DNA of 64,000 nucleotides from Bradyrhizobium lupini. Its GTDB lineage: Bacteria; Pseudomonadota; Alphaproteobacteria; Rhizobiales; Xanthobacteraceae. The notes below the pieces were generated by a model. That model worked only from the letters and a program-made list of their open reading frames with translations, searched no databases and was not told the DNA's origin. The stretch lies in NCBI RefSeq assembly GCF_040939785.1, contig NZ_CP162553.1:744001-808000 (forward strand). The letters are read 5' to 3'. This document shows, in pieces, positions 8,687-17,631 of this stretch (the stretch's first letter is position 1; each line of letters opens with the position of its first letter). A program made the translations under genes and the position numbers.

Positions 8687-10075
8687 CTAGAGCCCCGCTG
8701 CGGCGGGCATCGGCCTGACCTTGCCGGCGCGTTCCTGCTTCAGCAGTTCTGCGACCAGGAAAGCCATGTCGATGGATTGCTCGGCATTGAGCCGGGGATC
8801 ACAGACCGTGTGATAGCGGTCGTTGAGATCCTCGTCGGTGATCGCGCGGGCGCCGCCGAGACACTCGGTGACGTCCTGGCCGGTCATCTCCAGATGCACG
8901 CCGCCGGCATGGGTACCTTCCGCGGCGTGGATCGCGAAGAACGACTTCACCTCGGACAGGATGCGGTCGAAGGGGCGCGTCTTGTAACCCGACGTCGAGG
9001 TGATGGTGTTGCCGTGCATGGGATCGCACGACCAGACCACCACTTTGCCCTCGCGCTTTACGGCGCGGATCATGTTCGGCAGATGCTCGCCGATCTTGTC
9101 GGAACCGAAGCGGCCGATCAGCGTCAGCCGGCCCGGTTCGTTGTCGGGATTGAGCACGTCGATCAGCTTCAGCAGTTCGTCGGGCTTGAGCGACGGGCCG
9201 CATTTGAGCCCGATCGGATTCTTGATGCCGCGGAAATATTCGATATGGCCGTGGTCGAGCTGGCGGGTGCGGTCGCCGATCCAGATCATGTGGCCCGAGG
9301 TCGCGTACCAGTCGCCGGTGGTGGAATCGACCCGGGTCATGGCCTGCTCGTAGCCGAGCAGCAGGGCCTCGTGGCTGGTGTAGAAATCAGTGGCGCGCAG
9401 CTCGGGATGGGCCTCGAGATCGAGGCCGCAGGCGCGCATGAAGTTGAGCGCATCGGAGATGCGGTCGGCCAATTCCTTGTAGCGACGGGACTGCGGACTG
9501 TCCTTGAGGAAGCCGAGCATCCACTGATGCACGCTGCCGAGATTGGCGTAACCGCCGGTCGCGAACGCACGCAGCAGGTTCAGCGTCGCGGCCGACTGGC
9601 GATAGGCCATCAGCTGGCGCTGCGGATCAGGGACGCGCGCTTGCTTGGTGAAAGCGATGTCGTTGACGATGTCGCCGCGATAGCTCGGCAGCTCGACCCC
9701 GTCGATCTTCTCCATCGGCGAGGAGCGCGGCTTTGCGAACTGGCCGGCGACGCGCCCGACCTTCACCACCGGGACGGCGCCGGCATAGGTCAGTACCACC
9801 GCCATCTGGAGCAGCACGCGAAAGAAGTCGCGGATGTTGTTGGCGCCGTGCTCGGCAAAGCTCTCGGCGCAGTCGCCGCCCTGCAGCAGGAAGGCCTCTC
9901 CGGCCGCGACCCGCGCCAGCGCCTTCTTCAGATTGCGCGCCTCGCCCGCGAACACCAGCGGCGGAAAGGTCGCAAGCTGCGCCTCGACGTCGGCCAGGGC
10001 CTTGGCGTCGGGATAATCGGGCACCTGTAGCACCGGCTTGCTGCGCCAGGACTCGGGCGTCCACCGCTCGGACAT
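8687..10075 (-). CDS. 3-deoxy-7-phosphoheptulonate synthase, class II
   Basis: A 462-residue plant-type (class II) DAHP synthase, the first enzyme of the shikimate pathway, joining PEP and erythrose-4-phosphate. Recognisable blocks are [19 protein letters not shown] at the start, [19 protein letters not shown] with the metal-binding Cys, [32 protein letters not shown] and [17 protein letters not shown]. The start [10 protein letters not shown] at 10075 is chosen because homology begins there; an ATG ten codons upstream adds an unlikely tail. Operon partner: dgkA. Confidence 0.95.
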   Translation of the reverse strand: MSERWTPESWRSKPVLQVPDYPDAKALADVEAQLATFPPLVFAGEARNLKKALARVAAGEAFLLQGGDCAESFAEHGANNIRDFFRVLLQMAVVLTYAGAVPVVKVGRVAGQFAKPRSSPMEKIDGVELPSYRGDIVNDIAFTKQARVPDPQRQLMAYRQSAATLNLLRAFATGGYANLGSVHQWMLGFLKDSPQSRRYKELADRISDALNFMRACGLDLEAHPELRATDFYTSHEALLLGYEQAMTRVDSTTGDWYATSGHMIWIGDRTRQLDHGHIEYFRGIKNPIGLKCGPSLKPDELLKLIDVLNPDNEPGRLTLIGRFGSDKIGEHLPNMIRAVKREGKVVVWSCDPMHGNTITSTSGYKTRPFDRILSEVKSFFAIHAAEGTHAGGVHLEMTGQDVTECLGGARAITDEDLNDRYHTVCDPRLNAEQSIDMAFLVAELLKQERAGKVRPMPAAAGL

Positions 10076-10255
10076 CGCAATCTCTCCGTGAAGCAAAAAG
10101 CACAACCTGATCTGTGGGTTGCGAGGGTCGCCTTATACACAGGCTGGCCACCGGCCGCCAGTTGTAAATCCGTCTGGCACTGCAAAGCCTTGCGGGGAAA
10201 GCCAAATTCGCATTTGCTGGGAAACGGCTTGGAAACTGGCAGATACCTTCGGTCC

Positions 10256-11152
10256 ATGGACGCGGCACTGGACGACGTTTTCATCGACGAGATCAGCTTC
10301 CCGGCGACCGACGGGTATGCGCTGGCCGGCACGCTATTCCTGCCCCGCGGCACCAAACGTCATGCCGTGTTGGTCAATTCGGCGACTGCCGTCCCGCGAA
10401 AAATCTATCGCGGCTTTGCCTCCTATCTCGCCCATCGCGGCTGCGCAGTCCTGACCTACGACTATCGCGGCATCGGCGACTCCCGGCTGCCGGCGATGGT
10501 TGGCTACAACCAACCGAAATCGCTGGTCGGCTTCAAGGCCTCGATGTCGGACTGGGCCGCGCTCGACGTCACCGCCGCAGTGCACTGGATGCGCGAGCGC
10601 TACCACACTCTGCCCTTGGCCTATGTCGGGCACTCCTTTGGCGGCCAGGCGCTCGGGCTGATCGCGAACAACGCGGACATCTCGCGCGCCGCGTTCGTGG
10701 CCTCGCAGGCGGCGACCTGGCGGCTGATGACGTCGCCGGAAAAATACCGCGTCTTCGCCTTCATGAATTTTGTCGGCGTGCCGCTCGTCCACGCGCTCGG
10801 TTACGCGCCGGGCTGGGCCGGCATCGGCGAGGATCTGCCCAAGGGCGTCTTCCTGCAATGGGCCGAGTGGGTCTCGAGCCCCCGTTATCTCTTCGATTCA
10901 AAGCTGCCGGCGCTGGAGAATTTCGCCAGGTTCAAGGGCGAGTTGCGCACACTCTGCTTCTCCGACGATCCCTGGGCGACGCGGCCCGCGGTCGAGCTGC
11001 TTGCGAGCGGATTCACCGCAATCAAGCCGGAGGTAATCAACGTGAAGCCGTCCGACGTCGGCGCCAAGGCGATTGGCCATTTCGGCTTCTTCCGCCCCGA
11101 ACATCGCGACACATTGTGGCGTGGCGTCGCGGAATGGATCCAGGGAGAATAG
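10256..11152 (+). CDS. Alpha/beta hydrolase
   Basis: A 298-residue serine hydrolase fold. The first strand region (FIDEISFPATDGYALAGTLF) leads to LTYDYRGIGDSRL. The nucleophile elbow GHSFGGQ is near residue 128, the acid is probably Asp in FSDDPWATR, and the His is in KAIGHFGFFRPEHRD. This resembles the YheT/serine-aminopeptidase-like hydrolases seen widely in Bradyrhizobium; the substrate is unknown. The ATG at 10256 is chosen because the protein family begins with MDAALDDV; upstream in-frame residues look non-coding. It is divergent from DAHP synthase. Confidence 0.85.
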   Translation: MDAALDDVFIDEISFPATDGYALAGTLFLPRGTKRHAVLVNSATAVPRKIYRGFASYLAHRGCAVLTYDYRGIGDSRLPAMVGYNQPKSLVGFKASMSDWAALDVTAAVHWMRERYHTLPLAYVGHSFGGQALGLIANNADISRAAFVASQAATWRLMTSPEKYRVFAFMNFVGVPLVHALGYAPGWAGIGEDLPKGVFLQWAEWVSSPRYLFDSKLPALENFARFKGELRTLCFSDDPWATRPAVELLASGFTAIKPEVINVKPSDVGAKAIGHFGFFRPEHRDTLWRGVAEWIQGE

Positions 11153-11159
11153 ACAGTGC

Positions 11160-11423
11160 TTACCGGAGGATCGTGGTCAGCGACGAGTAGCGCTTGTTCG
11201 GCTTGGCTTCGCCCGGCGCGAATTGCGCAAACGCCTCGCTGACGCGGACCGCCGGCGGCGTATCGCCGGCGAAACGAAACTCCTTCGGCCGCGGCGCATA
11301 GAAGCTGGCGCTGTAATAAACGTCGTCGAAGCGCGCCTCGCCGATCCCGAACATTGCGTCGCACGCAAACAGAAGTGCGTAGACTCCCGCGATTGCGACG
11401 ACGACCTCCCTGAGAACTGACAT
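11160..11423 (-). CDS. Small exported or membrane-anchored hypothetical protein
   Basis: An 87-residue protein starting MSVLREVVVAIAGVYALLFACDAMFG, a hydrophobic N-terminus acting as a signal anchor. The mature part (RFDDVYYSASFYAPRPKEFR, then DTPPAVRVSEAFAQFAPGEA) has no motif I recognise. It is convergent with the hydrolase, ending 7 bases beyond that gene. An ATG 15 codons upstream is possible but would disrupt the signal-like start. Confidence 0.65.
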   Translation of the reverse strand: MSVLREVVVAIAGVYALLFACDAMFGIGEARFDDVYYSASFYAPRPKEFRFAGDTPPAVRVSEAFAQFAPGEAKPNKRYSSLTTILR

Positions 11424-11548
11424 GCTGATGCCCCACCCTTTTGCAGGCAGGATGCACGCCGGTTCCAAAGCCGGGGTTTAAGGCCGCGCGGTTCTTGTCC
11501 GCACGGTTTGCCGCAGCTGAGCGGAATGCAGACAATTTTATCGATCTC

Positions 11549-11586
11549 GAAAAAGAGCCCGCCTGCACGGGTGGTCAGGCGGGCTC
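11549..11586 (-). terminator. Rho-independent terminator of the aldehyde dehydrogenase gene
   Basis: Perfect 11-bp stem: GAGCCCGCCTG at 11555-11565 pairs with CAGGCGGGCTC at 11576-11586. On the minus strand it is followed by a run of five T (A at 11550-11554). It sits 23 bases after the stop of the leftward aldehyde dehydrogenase gene. Confidence 0.85.
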
Positions 11587-11609
11587 CAGGCTTGGCCGCT
11601 CGGGAGGTA

Positions 11610-13097
11610 TCAAACGGCCAGATTCATCCAGACCGCCTTGGGCTCGGTGAAATTGTCTAGCGCGGCGGTGCCGTGCTCGCGGCCGAGGCCGGAGTCGCGC
11701 TCGCCGCCCCAGGGCAGCCGCACGTCGGTATAGCCATAGGTGTTCATCCAGACTGTGCCCGCGCGCGCTCGCTTGGCGAAGCGCTGCAGCTTGCCGATGT
11801 CGCGGCTCCAGACGCCGGCGGCGAGACTGTAAGCCGTGCCGTTGGCAATCCGCAAAGCGTCGGCCTCGTCCTTGAACTTGATGACACTGACGACCGGGCC
11901 AAAGATCTCTTCCTGCGAGATCCGCATCTCGTGCGCGACATTCGCGAACACCGCGGGGCTGATGAAGTAGCCGCGATCGCCGACCTTCTCGCCACCGGTG
12001 ACGAGGGTCGCGCCCTCCTTCCGGCCGATGTCGACATAATCGAGGACCGACTTCATCTGCTTCTCGGAGATGACGGGACCGAGCACCGTCTTGCGGTCGA
12101 GCGGGTCGCCGATCCTGAGCGACTTTGCGCGCGCCGCCAGCCGCTCGACGACCTCGTCATAGGCCTTCTCCTGCACCAGCACGCGGGAGCCGGCCGAGCA
12201 GACCTGGCCCGCATTGAAGAAGATGCCGGAAGCCGCAGCTTTCGATGCGGCTTCGAGATCGGCATCGTCGAAAATGACGTTGGCCGACTTGCCTCCCAGC
12301 TCGAGCGAGATGCGCTTGAAGTTGCTTGCGGCGCCCTTCATGATTCCCCGCCCGACACCGGGAGAGCCGGTGAAGGTGACCTTGTCGACGTCAGGGTGAT
12401 TGACCAGCGCGTCGCCGACGACGCGGCCGGGGCCAGTGACGACGTTGAAGACGCCCGCCGGCAGGCCGGCTTCGAGCGCGAGCTCGGCGATGCGTAGCGC
12501 CGACAGCGAGGTCAGCTCGGCCGGCTTCATCACGATGGTGCACCCGCAGGCCAGCGCCGGCGCGAGCTTCCACATCCCGATCATCAGCGGGAAATTCCAG
12601 GGCACGATCGCCGCGACCACGCCGACCGGCTCGCGCACGGTGTAGGTCAGGGCATCATCGCGCACGGGCACGACGTCGCCGCTGATCTTGTCGGCCCAAC
12701 CGGCGTAGTAGATCAGCGTGTCGACGGCGGCCGGAAAATCCTGCCGCGATGTCGCGGCGATCGGCTTGCCCGCATCGATCGACTCGAGTTCGATGATCTC
12801 CTCCGCGTGAGCCTTGAGCAGGTCTGCCCAGCGTAGCAGGATCTGGCCGCGCTCGGACGCCCGCATCGTGCGCCAGGGGCCTTCGAAGGCCCGGCGCGCG
12901 GCCGCTACTGCATGATCGACATCGGCCTCGTTGCCTTCGGCGACGATGGCGATGACCTGCCCGGTGGCCGGATTGAGCGACTTGAATGTGCGACCGGAGC
13001 TCGCCGGGACGCGGCGACCGTCGATCAGCAGATGCTGTGGCCGGGACATGAACTCGGTGGCCGGCGAGTGTGCAAAGTCATATGCAGCAGACATCAT
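11610..13097 (-). CDS. NAD(P)-dependent aldehyde dehydrogenase
   Basis: A 495-residue member of the ALDH superfamily, oxidising an aldehyde to its acid. Catalytic residues are all present: Asn168 in PWNFP, Glu266 in LELGGK, and the nucleophile Cys300 in FFNAGQVCSAGSR. The coenzyme loop FTGSPGVGR is at 242-250. It most resembles the betaine aldehyde/phenylacetaldehyde/gamma-glutamyl-aminobutyraldehyde group; the substrate is not decidable. The first ATG (13097) lies 12 bases from a 14-bp palindrome, so control by the divergent regulator is likely. ATGs at 13094 and 13049 are alternative starts. Confidence 0.92.
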   Translation of the reverse strand: MMSAAYDFAHSPATEFMSRPQHLLIDGRRVPASSGRTFKSLNPATGQVIAIVAEGNEADVDHAVAAARRAFEGPWRTMRASERGQILLRWADLLKAHAEEIIELESIDAGKPIAATSRQDFPAAVDTLIYYAGWADKISGDVVPVRDDALTYTVREPVGVVAAIVPWNFPLMIGMWKLAPALACGCTIVMKPAELTSLSALRIAELALEAGLPAGVFNVVTGPGRVVGDALVNHPDVDKVTFTGSPGVGRGIMKGAASNFKRISLELGGKSANVIFDDADLEAASKAAASGIFFNAGQVCSAGSRVLVQEKAYDEVVERLAARAKSLRIGDPLDRKTVLGPVISEKQMKSVLDYVDIGRKEGATLVTGGEKVGDRGYFISPAVFANVAHEMRISQEEIFGPVVSVIKFKDEADALRIANGTAYSLAAGVWSRDIGKLQRFAKRARAGTVWMNTYGYTDVRLPWGGERDSGLGREHGTAALDNFTEPKAVWMNLAV

Positions 13098-13108
13098 ATT
13101 CCTCCAGT

Positions 13109-13122
13109 TCTGGTATACCAGA
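13109..13122. promoter_or_regulatory. Palindromic operator candidate between ALDH and its divergent regulator
   Basis: TCTGGTATACCAGA is a perfect 14-bp palindrome in the 109-base divergent gap. It lies 12 bases upstream of the ALDH ATG. Its core TGGTATACCA resembles operators bound by winged-helix regulators, especially GntR/FCD types. The obvious local candidate is the regulator at 13207, but binding is inference. Confidence 0.55.
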
Positions 13123-13206
13123 CTAGGCGCCTGTGGACGGGAGTAAATATGATATGGATTGCAAATGGACCGCGGTCATATGAAATGTAGTTCATAGGGA
13201 GGACCA

Positions 13207-14289
13207 ATGCTTCAGATCGAGATCGAGGCCGTCTGGCGGTTTCGCCGGGAGGGCAATCCGCGCACCGCCGTCATCATGCTTGGCGTCCTCAACGAGATCA
13301 GGAGAACCGGGAAGATCACCAGCGCGGCCAAGGATGCGCACCTCTCCTATCGCCATGTCTGGAATCTGATCGAGCAATGGTCGGAGTTCTTCGGCACGCC
13401 GCTGGTGCAAACCCAGCGCGGCAAGGGCTCGAAACTCACGCCGTTCGGCGAGCGGCTGGTGTGGGCGGGCGAGCGCATGCAGGCCCGGCTCGGACCTCAG
13501 CTTGAGAATCTGGCACAGGAGCTGGCGAGCGAGATCAAGCCGTTCCTCGAGCAGCGCCCGTCGGTGATCCGCGTGCATGCCAGTCACGGTTTTGCGGTCG
13601 CAAAACTGCGCGAATTCCTCGACCGCGAGCCCGGCATCGGCGTCGATCTGCGCTATGTCAGCAACCAGCATTCGCTGGTCTCGCTGGCGCAGGGCGCCTG
13701 CGATCTCTCCGGCCTGCATCTGCCGCACGGCGCGCTGCGGGCTCAGGGCATCAAGGCTGCGCGCGAATGGCTCGATCCGCGCGAGGATCGCATCATCAGC
13801 TTCGTCACACGCGAAATGGGATTGATGGTCGCGCGCGGCAATCCGCTGCGCATCGCTTCGCTCGATGATCTCACCGGACCAAAAGTCCGCTTCGTCAACC
13901 GCGACCACGATTCCGGCACGCGGCTTCTGTTCGACCAACTGCTTGCGGCAAACGGCATCGACGAGAGCAGGATCAACGGCGCGCAGCAGATCGAATTCAC
14001 CCACGCCGCGGTCGCAGCCTATGTCGCGAGCGGCATGGCTGATGCGAGCTTCGGCGTCGAAGCCGCCGCCCGGCATTTCGGCCTCGATTTCATCCGGCTC
14101 CTGACCGAGGATTATTTCTTCGTCTGCAAGCGCGCGTTCCTGGACACCGGGCCGATGCAGCGCATCCTGGAGATCATCCGCAGCGCCGATTTTCGCGCAG
14201 CCATCGCCACCCTGCCCGGTTATGTGCCGTCGGATACGGGCACCGTCACCGGCGTGAAGGCATTTCTGGAGATGCACGCCGTGCGATGA
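13207..14289 (+). CDS. ModE-type HTH regulator with periplasmic-binding-protein-like sensor domain
   Basis: A 360-residue protein. The first 100 residues form a ModE/LysR-like winged helix (SAAKDAHLSYRHVWNLIEQW, then QRGKGSKLTPFGERLVWAGE). Residues about 115-350 form a PBP-like domain (SLAQGACDLSGLHLPHGALR, FVNRDHDSGTRLLFDQLLA, ASFGVEAAARHFGLDFIRL) of the sort found in molybdate-binding-like regulators. Such proteins typically sense a small molecule and control a neighbouring operon. It is divergent from the aldehyde dehydrogenase across the palindrome at 13109-13122. The ligand is unknown. Confidence 0.85.
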   Translation: MLQIEIEAVWRFRREGNPRTAVIMLGVLNEIRRTGKITSAAKDAHLSYRHVWNLIEQWSEFFGTPLVQTQRGKGSKLTPFGERLVWAGERMQARLGPQLENLAQELASEIKPFLEQRPSVIRVHASHGFAVAKLREFLDREPGIGVDLRYVSNQHSLVSLAQGACDLSGLHLPHGALRAQGIKAAREWLDPREDRIISFVTREMGLMVARGNPLRIASLDDLTGPKVRFVNRDHDSGTRLLFDQLLAANGIDESRINGAQQIEFTHAAVAAYVASGMADASFGVEAAARHFGLDFIRLLTEDYFFVCKRAFLDTGPMQRILEIIRSADFRAAIATLPGYVPSDTGTVTGVKAFLEMHAVR

Positions 14290-14322
14290 TGCCGGAGGAT
14301 GCCATCGCCTTGTCCGCGCCGG

Positions 14323-14898
14323 TCAGATCGCCGGCTCGCCCTTGAGCGCCGCCATGACCCGCTCGCCCTGCGCGGTCAGCCGGTACGTCACCAGCGGACG
14401 GCTCGACGGCGGCTTTCGCGCGAGCTCGACGATGTAGCCGCGCACCATCAGGGCTTCGAAACTGCCGTAATAGCCGAACATGCTGATCTGGTTCTGCCTG
14501 AGCAGCTTGAACTCGCGCAAGAGCCGTATCTCGTTGCCCGACAGCAGCGACCGGCGCACGCGCTGAACGAACCGCGCGCGCTGCTCGAACCAGTTTTTAT
14601 CCGGCAGTTCGTGCGAGGCTGGTGCGGGGGCCCGTTCGCAGGGACGCGCGTCCTGCGCAATCTCGACCATCACCTGCGGCAGGCACGGCATGCTGCTGGC
14701 GACAACCGCGTCCTTCGCAACGTCGAGCAACGCGAGCGGCCAGCGCCGCTTGTTGTCCACCATGACCGGCGGTGGCACGACGCTGTCGCGCACCAGCTGC
14801 TCGAAGCGTCCGGCGGTCACGCCGACATAGGCCGCCGCGCGACGGCGATCGACCAGACGCGTGTCCGGCGCGACCTCGCAAACAATGTTCTCGTCCAC
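14323..14898 (-). CDS. Two-headed DNA-binding protein (excisionase-type HTH plus C-terminal winged helix)
   Basis: A 191-residue protein read from a GTG at 14898 preceded by an AGGGG-type ribosome site. Residues about 10-55 (LVDRRRAAAYVGVTAGRFEQ, then LVRDSVVPPPVMVDNKRRWP) match the AlpA/excisionase MerR-like helix-turn-helix pattern, in which a Trp follows the basic loop. The last 80 residues (QISMFGYYGSFEALMVRGYI, then VTYRLTAQGERVMAALKG) look like a winged helix. I know no named family with this pairing. It is divergent from the LysR gene and its extended ATG frame is rejected for lack of conserved sequence. Confidence 0.65.
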   Translation of the reverse strand: MDENIVCEVAPDTRLVDRRRAAAYVGVTAGRFEQLVRDSVVPPPVMVDNKRRWPLALLDVAKDAVVASSMPCLPQVMVEIAQDARPCERAPAPASHELPDKNWFEQRARFVQRVRRSLLSGNEIRLLREFKLLRQNQISMFGYYGSFEALMVRGYIVELARKPPSSRPLVTYRLTAQGERVMAALKGEPAI

Positions 14899-15056
14899 CC
14901 GGGATCCCCTGGCGCCTCGTTGCGCATGGCATGACGGCCCGACAGGACCGGCCAAGCCGGCGGCGAACCTAGGTGGGAGGAGCGCACTCGAAAAGCACAG
15001 AATTTCGTACACGTTGATGCCGTTTCGGCAACGGCTATAGTCCGGCCGGGGGTCCC

Positions 15057-15995
15057 ATGCGATTTCACTCACCGGCCATCCAGTACTTCCACGCCGTCCG
15101 CCGCACCGGCTCGATCCGGGCCGCTGCGCGCATGCTGAACGTTGCCTCGTCGGCCGTAAGCCGCCAGATTCTCAAGCTTGAACAGGAGGTTGGGTCACCC
15201 TTGTTCGAGCGCAATGCGCGCGGCCTGACGCTGACGACGGTCGGCGAGATGTTGGCCCGGCACGTCATGAACGTGCTCCAGGACCTCGACCGCTTCCGCT
15301 CGGACGTCGCATCCCTGGCGGGGACTTGGCACGGCACCGTCAGCATTGCCTGCATCGAGTCGCTCACGGAGTCGGTGCTGCCCGACCTGATAGCCTCCCA
15401 TCGCGGCCGCGCCCGGCGCGTCAGCTTCACCACCGAGGTGAAGGGATCGTCGGACGTGCTGGAGGCCCTGAGCCGCGGCGAGGCCGACATCGGCATCGCC
15501 ATGGCGCTGCGGCATCCGCCGGACCTGCGCCAGGTCGCCTTGAAACGGTTTCGCCTGGGCGCGGTCGTCGCGCGCGAGCATCCACTGGCGCGCGGCAAGA
15601 CGGTCACGCTGCCCCAATGTCTCGCCTTTCCCGTCATCCACGCGCTGCCGGAGCTGTCGATCTATCATCTGCTCCAGCCGCTGATCGCGCAGCTCTCCGA
15701 GACACCGGAGCCGGCCATCCAGGCCAACTCGATCGACCTGATGCGCGAGCTCGCGGCGCGCGGCGTCGGCGTCGCCTTCCAGACCCAGCTCGGCATCAGC
15801 AGGCTGTCGCGCGACAGCCGGCTCGTCTTCCTGCCGCTCGACAATGCCGGCAGCCCGGTGTGGTCAGATCTCGGCATCTACGTTCGCGCCGAGCGCACCC
15901 TCCCCGCTTACACGGAATCCTTCCTCCAGGAGCTGGTGCGCGAACTGGGCGAGCGCGAGCGGCGGGAAAACGCGGCGCATCCGCAGATCGCCTGA
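15057..15995 (+). CDS. LysR-family transcriptional regulator
   Basis: A 312-residue LTTR. The N-terminal winged helix is clear (SIRAAARMLNVASSAVSRQI, then LKLEQEVGSPLFERNARGLT), followed by a linker helix and a LysR-type substrate-binding domain from about residue 95 (GTVSIACIESLTESVLPDLI, EADIGIAMALRHPPDL, ANSIDLMRELAARGVGVAFQ). The target genes are not evident; it is divergent from the two-headed DNA-binding protein and convergent with the YqhA gene. Confidence 0.93.
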   Translation: MRFHSPAIQYFHAVRRTGSIRAAARMLNVASSAVSRQILKLEQEVGSPLFERNARGLTLTTVGEMLARHVMNVLQDLDRFRSDVASLAGTWHGTVSIACIESLTESVLPDLIASHRGRARRVSFTTEVKGSSDVLEALSRGEADIGIAMALRHPPDLRQVALKRFRLGAVVAREHPLARGKTVTLPQCLAFPVIHALPELSIYHLLQPLIAQLSETPEPAIQANSIDLMRELAARGVGVAFQTQLGISRLSRDSRLVFLPLDNAGSPVWSDLGIYVRAERTLPAYTESFLQELVRELGERERRENAAHPQIA

Positions 15996-16016
15996 TCAAA
16001 CGCCGACGTCTGACGC

Positions 16017-16601
16017 TCAGCCGTGGCCGGCTCCCTTGCGCTGGCCGCTATCGCCGAGGCGGTCGACCCAGGCGATGCCGATCGCGGAGATGATGAAGGT
16101 CAGGTGGATCAGCACCTGCCACATCACGCCGCTCTCGGTGAAATTGCTCCGCGTCGTGCCGAGATTGCCCGCCTCGATGAAGGTCCTGAGCAGCGAGATC
16201 GAGGAGATGCCGATGATCGCCATCGCAAGCTTGATCTTGAGCACGCTGGCATTGACGTGGCTGAGCCATTCCGGCTCGTCCGGATGACCGCTGAGGTTCA
16301 GGCGCGAGACGAAGGTCTCGTAACCGCCGACGATCACCATCACCAGCAGGTTCGAGATCATCACGACGTCGATCAGCCCGAGCACGACCAGCATGATCTG
16401 CTGCTCGCTGGCGTCGAACGAGTGCACGACCAGGTGCCAGAGCTCCTTCAGGAACAGCAGCACATAGACGGCCTGCGCGACGATGAGGCCGACATAAAGC
16501 GGGACCTGCAGCCAGCGCGAGCCAAAGATGAGTTGGGCAAACGGGCCGATTTGCGGCGCCGGCACGGAATCCGCCGAAGGTGCTTTGGGTTCGGACGTCA
16601 T
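16017..16601 (-). CDS. YqhA/UPF0114 (TIGR00645) family membrane protein
   Basis: A 194-residue protein with four hydrophobic helices: [20 protein letters not shown], then [40 protein letters not shown] and [20 protein letters not shown]. The block [11 protein letters not shown] matches the family. Its biochemical role is unknown. It lies 33 bases downstream of the TerC gene on the same strand and looks like the last gene of a TerB/TerC membrane cluster. Confidence 0.88.
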   Translation of the reverse strand: MTSEPKAPSADSVPAPQIGPFAQLIFGSRWLQVPLYVGLIVAQAVYVLLFLKELWHLVVHSFDASEQQIMLVVLGLIDVVMISNLLVMVIVGGYETFVSRLNLSGHPDEPEWLSHVNASVLKIKLAMAIIGISSISLLRTFIEAGNLGTTRSNFTESGVMWQVLIHLTFIISAIGIAWVDRLGDSGQRKGAGHG

Positions 16602-16634
16602 TGATCACTCCGGATGATGGACAGGCGCGTTGCC

Positions 16635-17270
16635 TCAGAGACTCGCGATCACAGGCGCGAGCTCGAGCGATCCGCGATAGATCATCTCGAAGGCGACGTA
16701 AACGATGATGGCGAGGCCGACATAGCCGATCCAGCGCTGCTTCTGGAGCACGCGGCCGAGCAAATCGGCGGCGACGCCCATCAACGCGACCGACAATAGC
16801 AGGCCGAAAGCGAGGATGTAGGGATGCTCGCGCGCAGCGCCCGCGACCGCGAGCACGTTGTCGAGCGACATCGAGACGTCGGCGGCGACGATCTGCACCG
16901 CCGCCTGCCTGAAGGTCTTTCGGGACGCAGGCGCAGCGCTGCTGCCGCCATGGCTGAACGCGAGCTCGTTCGCATGCGCGGACTGCTCGCGCAGCTCCCG
17001 CCACATCTTCCAGCACACCCAGAGCAGCAGCACGCCGCCGGCGAGCAATAGCCCGATCACTTGCAGAAGCTGGGTCGCGACGCCGGCAAAGACGATGCGC
17101 AGGGCGGTGGCGGCGATGATGCCGACGACGATGGCGCGCCGGCGCTGCTCGGCCGGGAGGCCGGCTGCGGCAAGGCCGATGATGACGGCGTTGTCGCCGG
17201 CGAGCACGAGGTCGATCAGGACGACCTGAAGCAGCGCGGTCAGCGCTTCGGTGGTGATGAATTCAGTCAC
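16635..17270 (-). CDS. TerC family membrane protein (YjbE-type, probable metal exporter)
   Basis: A 211-residue TerC/YjbE-like integral membrane protein. The paired acidic transmembrane motifs typical of TerC are present: LVLAGDNAVIIGLA near residue 22 and ADVSMSLDNVLAVAGAA near 130. About seven hydrophobic helices surround a cytoplasmic loop with EQSAHANELAFSHGG. Members of the family export Mn2+ or bind metal in tellurite-resistance complexes; exact substrate unknown. Its start overlaps the stop of the PGPGW-like gene (17267-17270). Confidence 0.9.
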   Translation of the reverse strand: MTEFITTEALTALLQVVLIDLVLAGDNAVIIGLAAAGLPAEQRRRAIVVGIIAATALRIVFAGVATQLLQVIGLLLAGGVLLLWVCWKMWRELREQSAHANELAFSHGGSSAAPASRKTFRQAAVQIVAADVSMSLDNVLAVAGAAREHPYILAFGLLLSVALMGVAADLLGRVLQKQRWIGYVGLAIIVYVAFEMIYRGSLELAPVIASL

Positions 17271-17629
17271 GATTGGTCATTTTTCGGTGCGGACGGATCG
17301 AGCCAGTGCGGCTTCTTTCGCTCGACCCAATCCAGAACCTTGGCGCGCCCGGAGCGCAGCGCGGGCACGTCTTCCGCGAGCAAAGCGAGGCCGAGCGGTA
17401 GCATCCAGACGCCGAGCACCGGCAGGAAGGAGAGCACGCCGCCGACAATCAGCAGCGCACCCGAAGGGATTCTCACCCAGCGGCTGGATGGCTTGAGCAG
17501 ATAGGTGACGGTGTCGCCCATGCGCGGCGGCAGGCGACGGACAAGCTTGTCGAGGCGCGGGTCGCCGCCAGCCATCTGGCCGCTAGCGCCCGCAGTCCCT
17601 GTCTTATCCTCGTCCGAAACTACGCTCAT
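17267..17629 (-). CDS. PGPGW-like two-helix membrane protein
   Basis: A 120-residue protein. A soluble N-terminus of about 45 residues is followed by a membrane hairpin (WVRIPSGALLIVGGVLSFLP, then VLGVWMLPLGLALLAEDVPA) whose P-G...LPVLG...LPLGLALLAED pattern resembles the PGPGW putative transmembrane family. A charged tail RAKVLDWVERKKPHWLDP follows. It sits 2 bases after the TerB stop and overlaps TerC by four bases, so it is translationally coupled to the cluster. Confidence 0.7.
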   Translation of the reverse strand: MSVVSDEDKTGTAGASGQMAGGDPRLDKLVRRLPPRMGDTVTYLLKPSSRWVRIPSGALLIVGGVLSFLPVLGVWMLPLGLALLAEDVPALRSGRAKVLDWVERKKPHWLDPSAPKNDQS

Positions 17630-17631
17630 GC

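Noticed and set aside
8450..10030. Long open frame antisense to DAHP synthase
   Set aside because: No motifs, and the true gene on the other strand is complete with metal and substrate sites.
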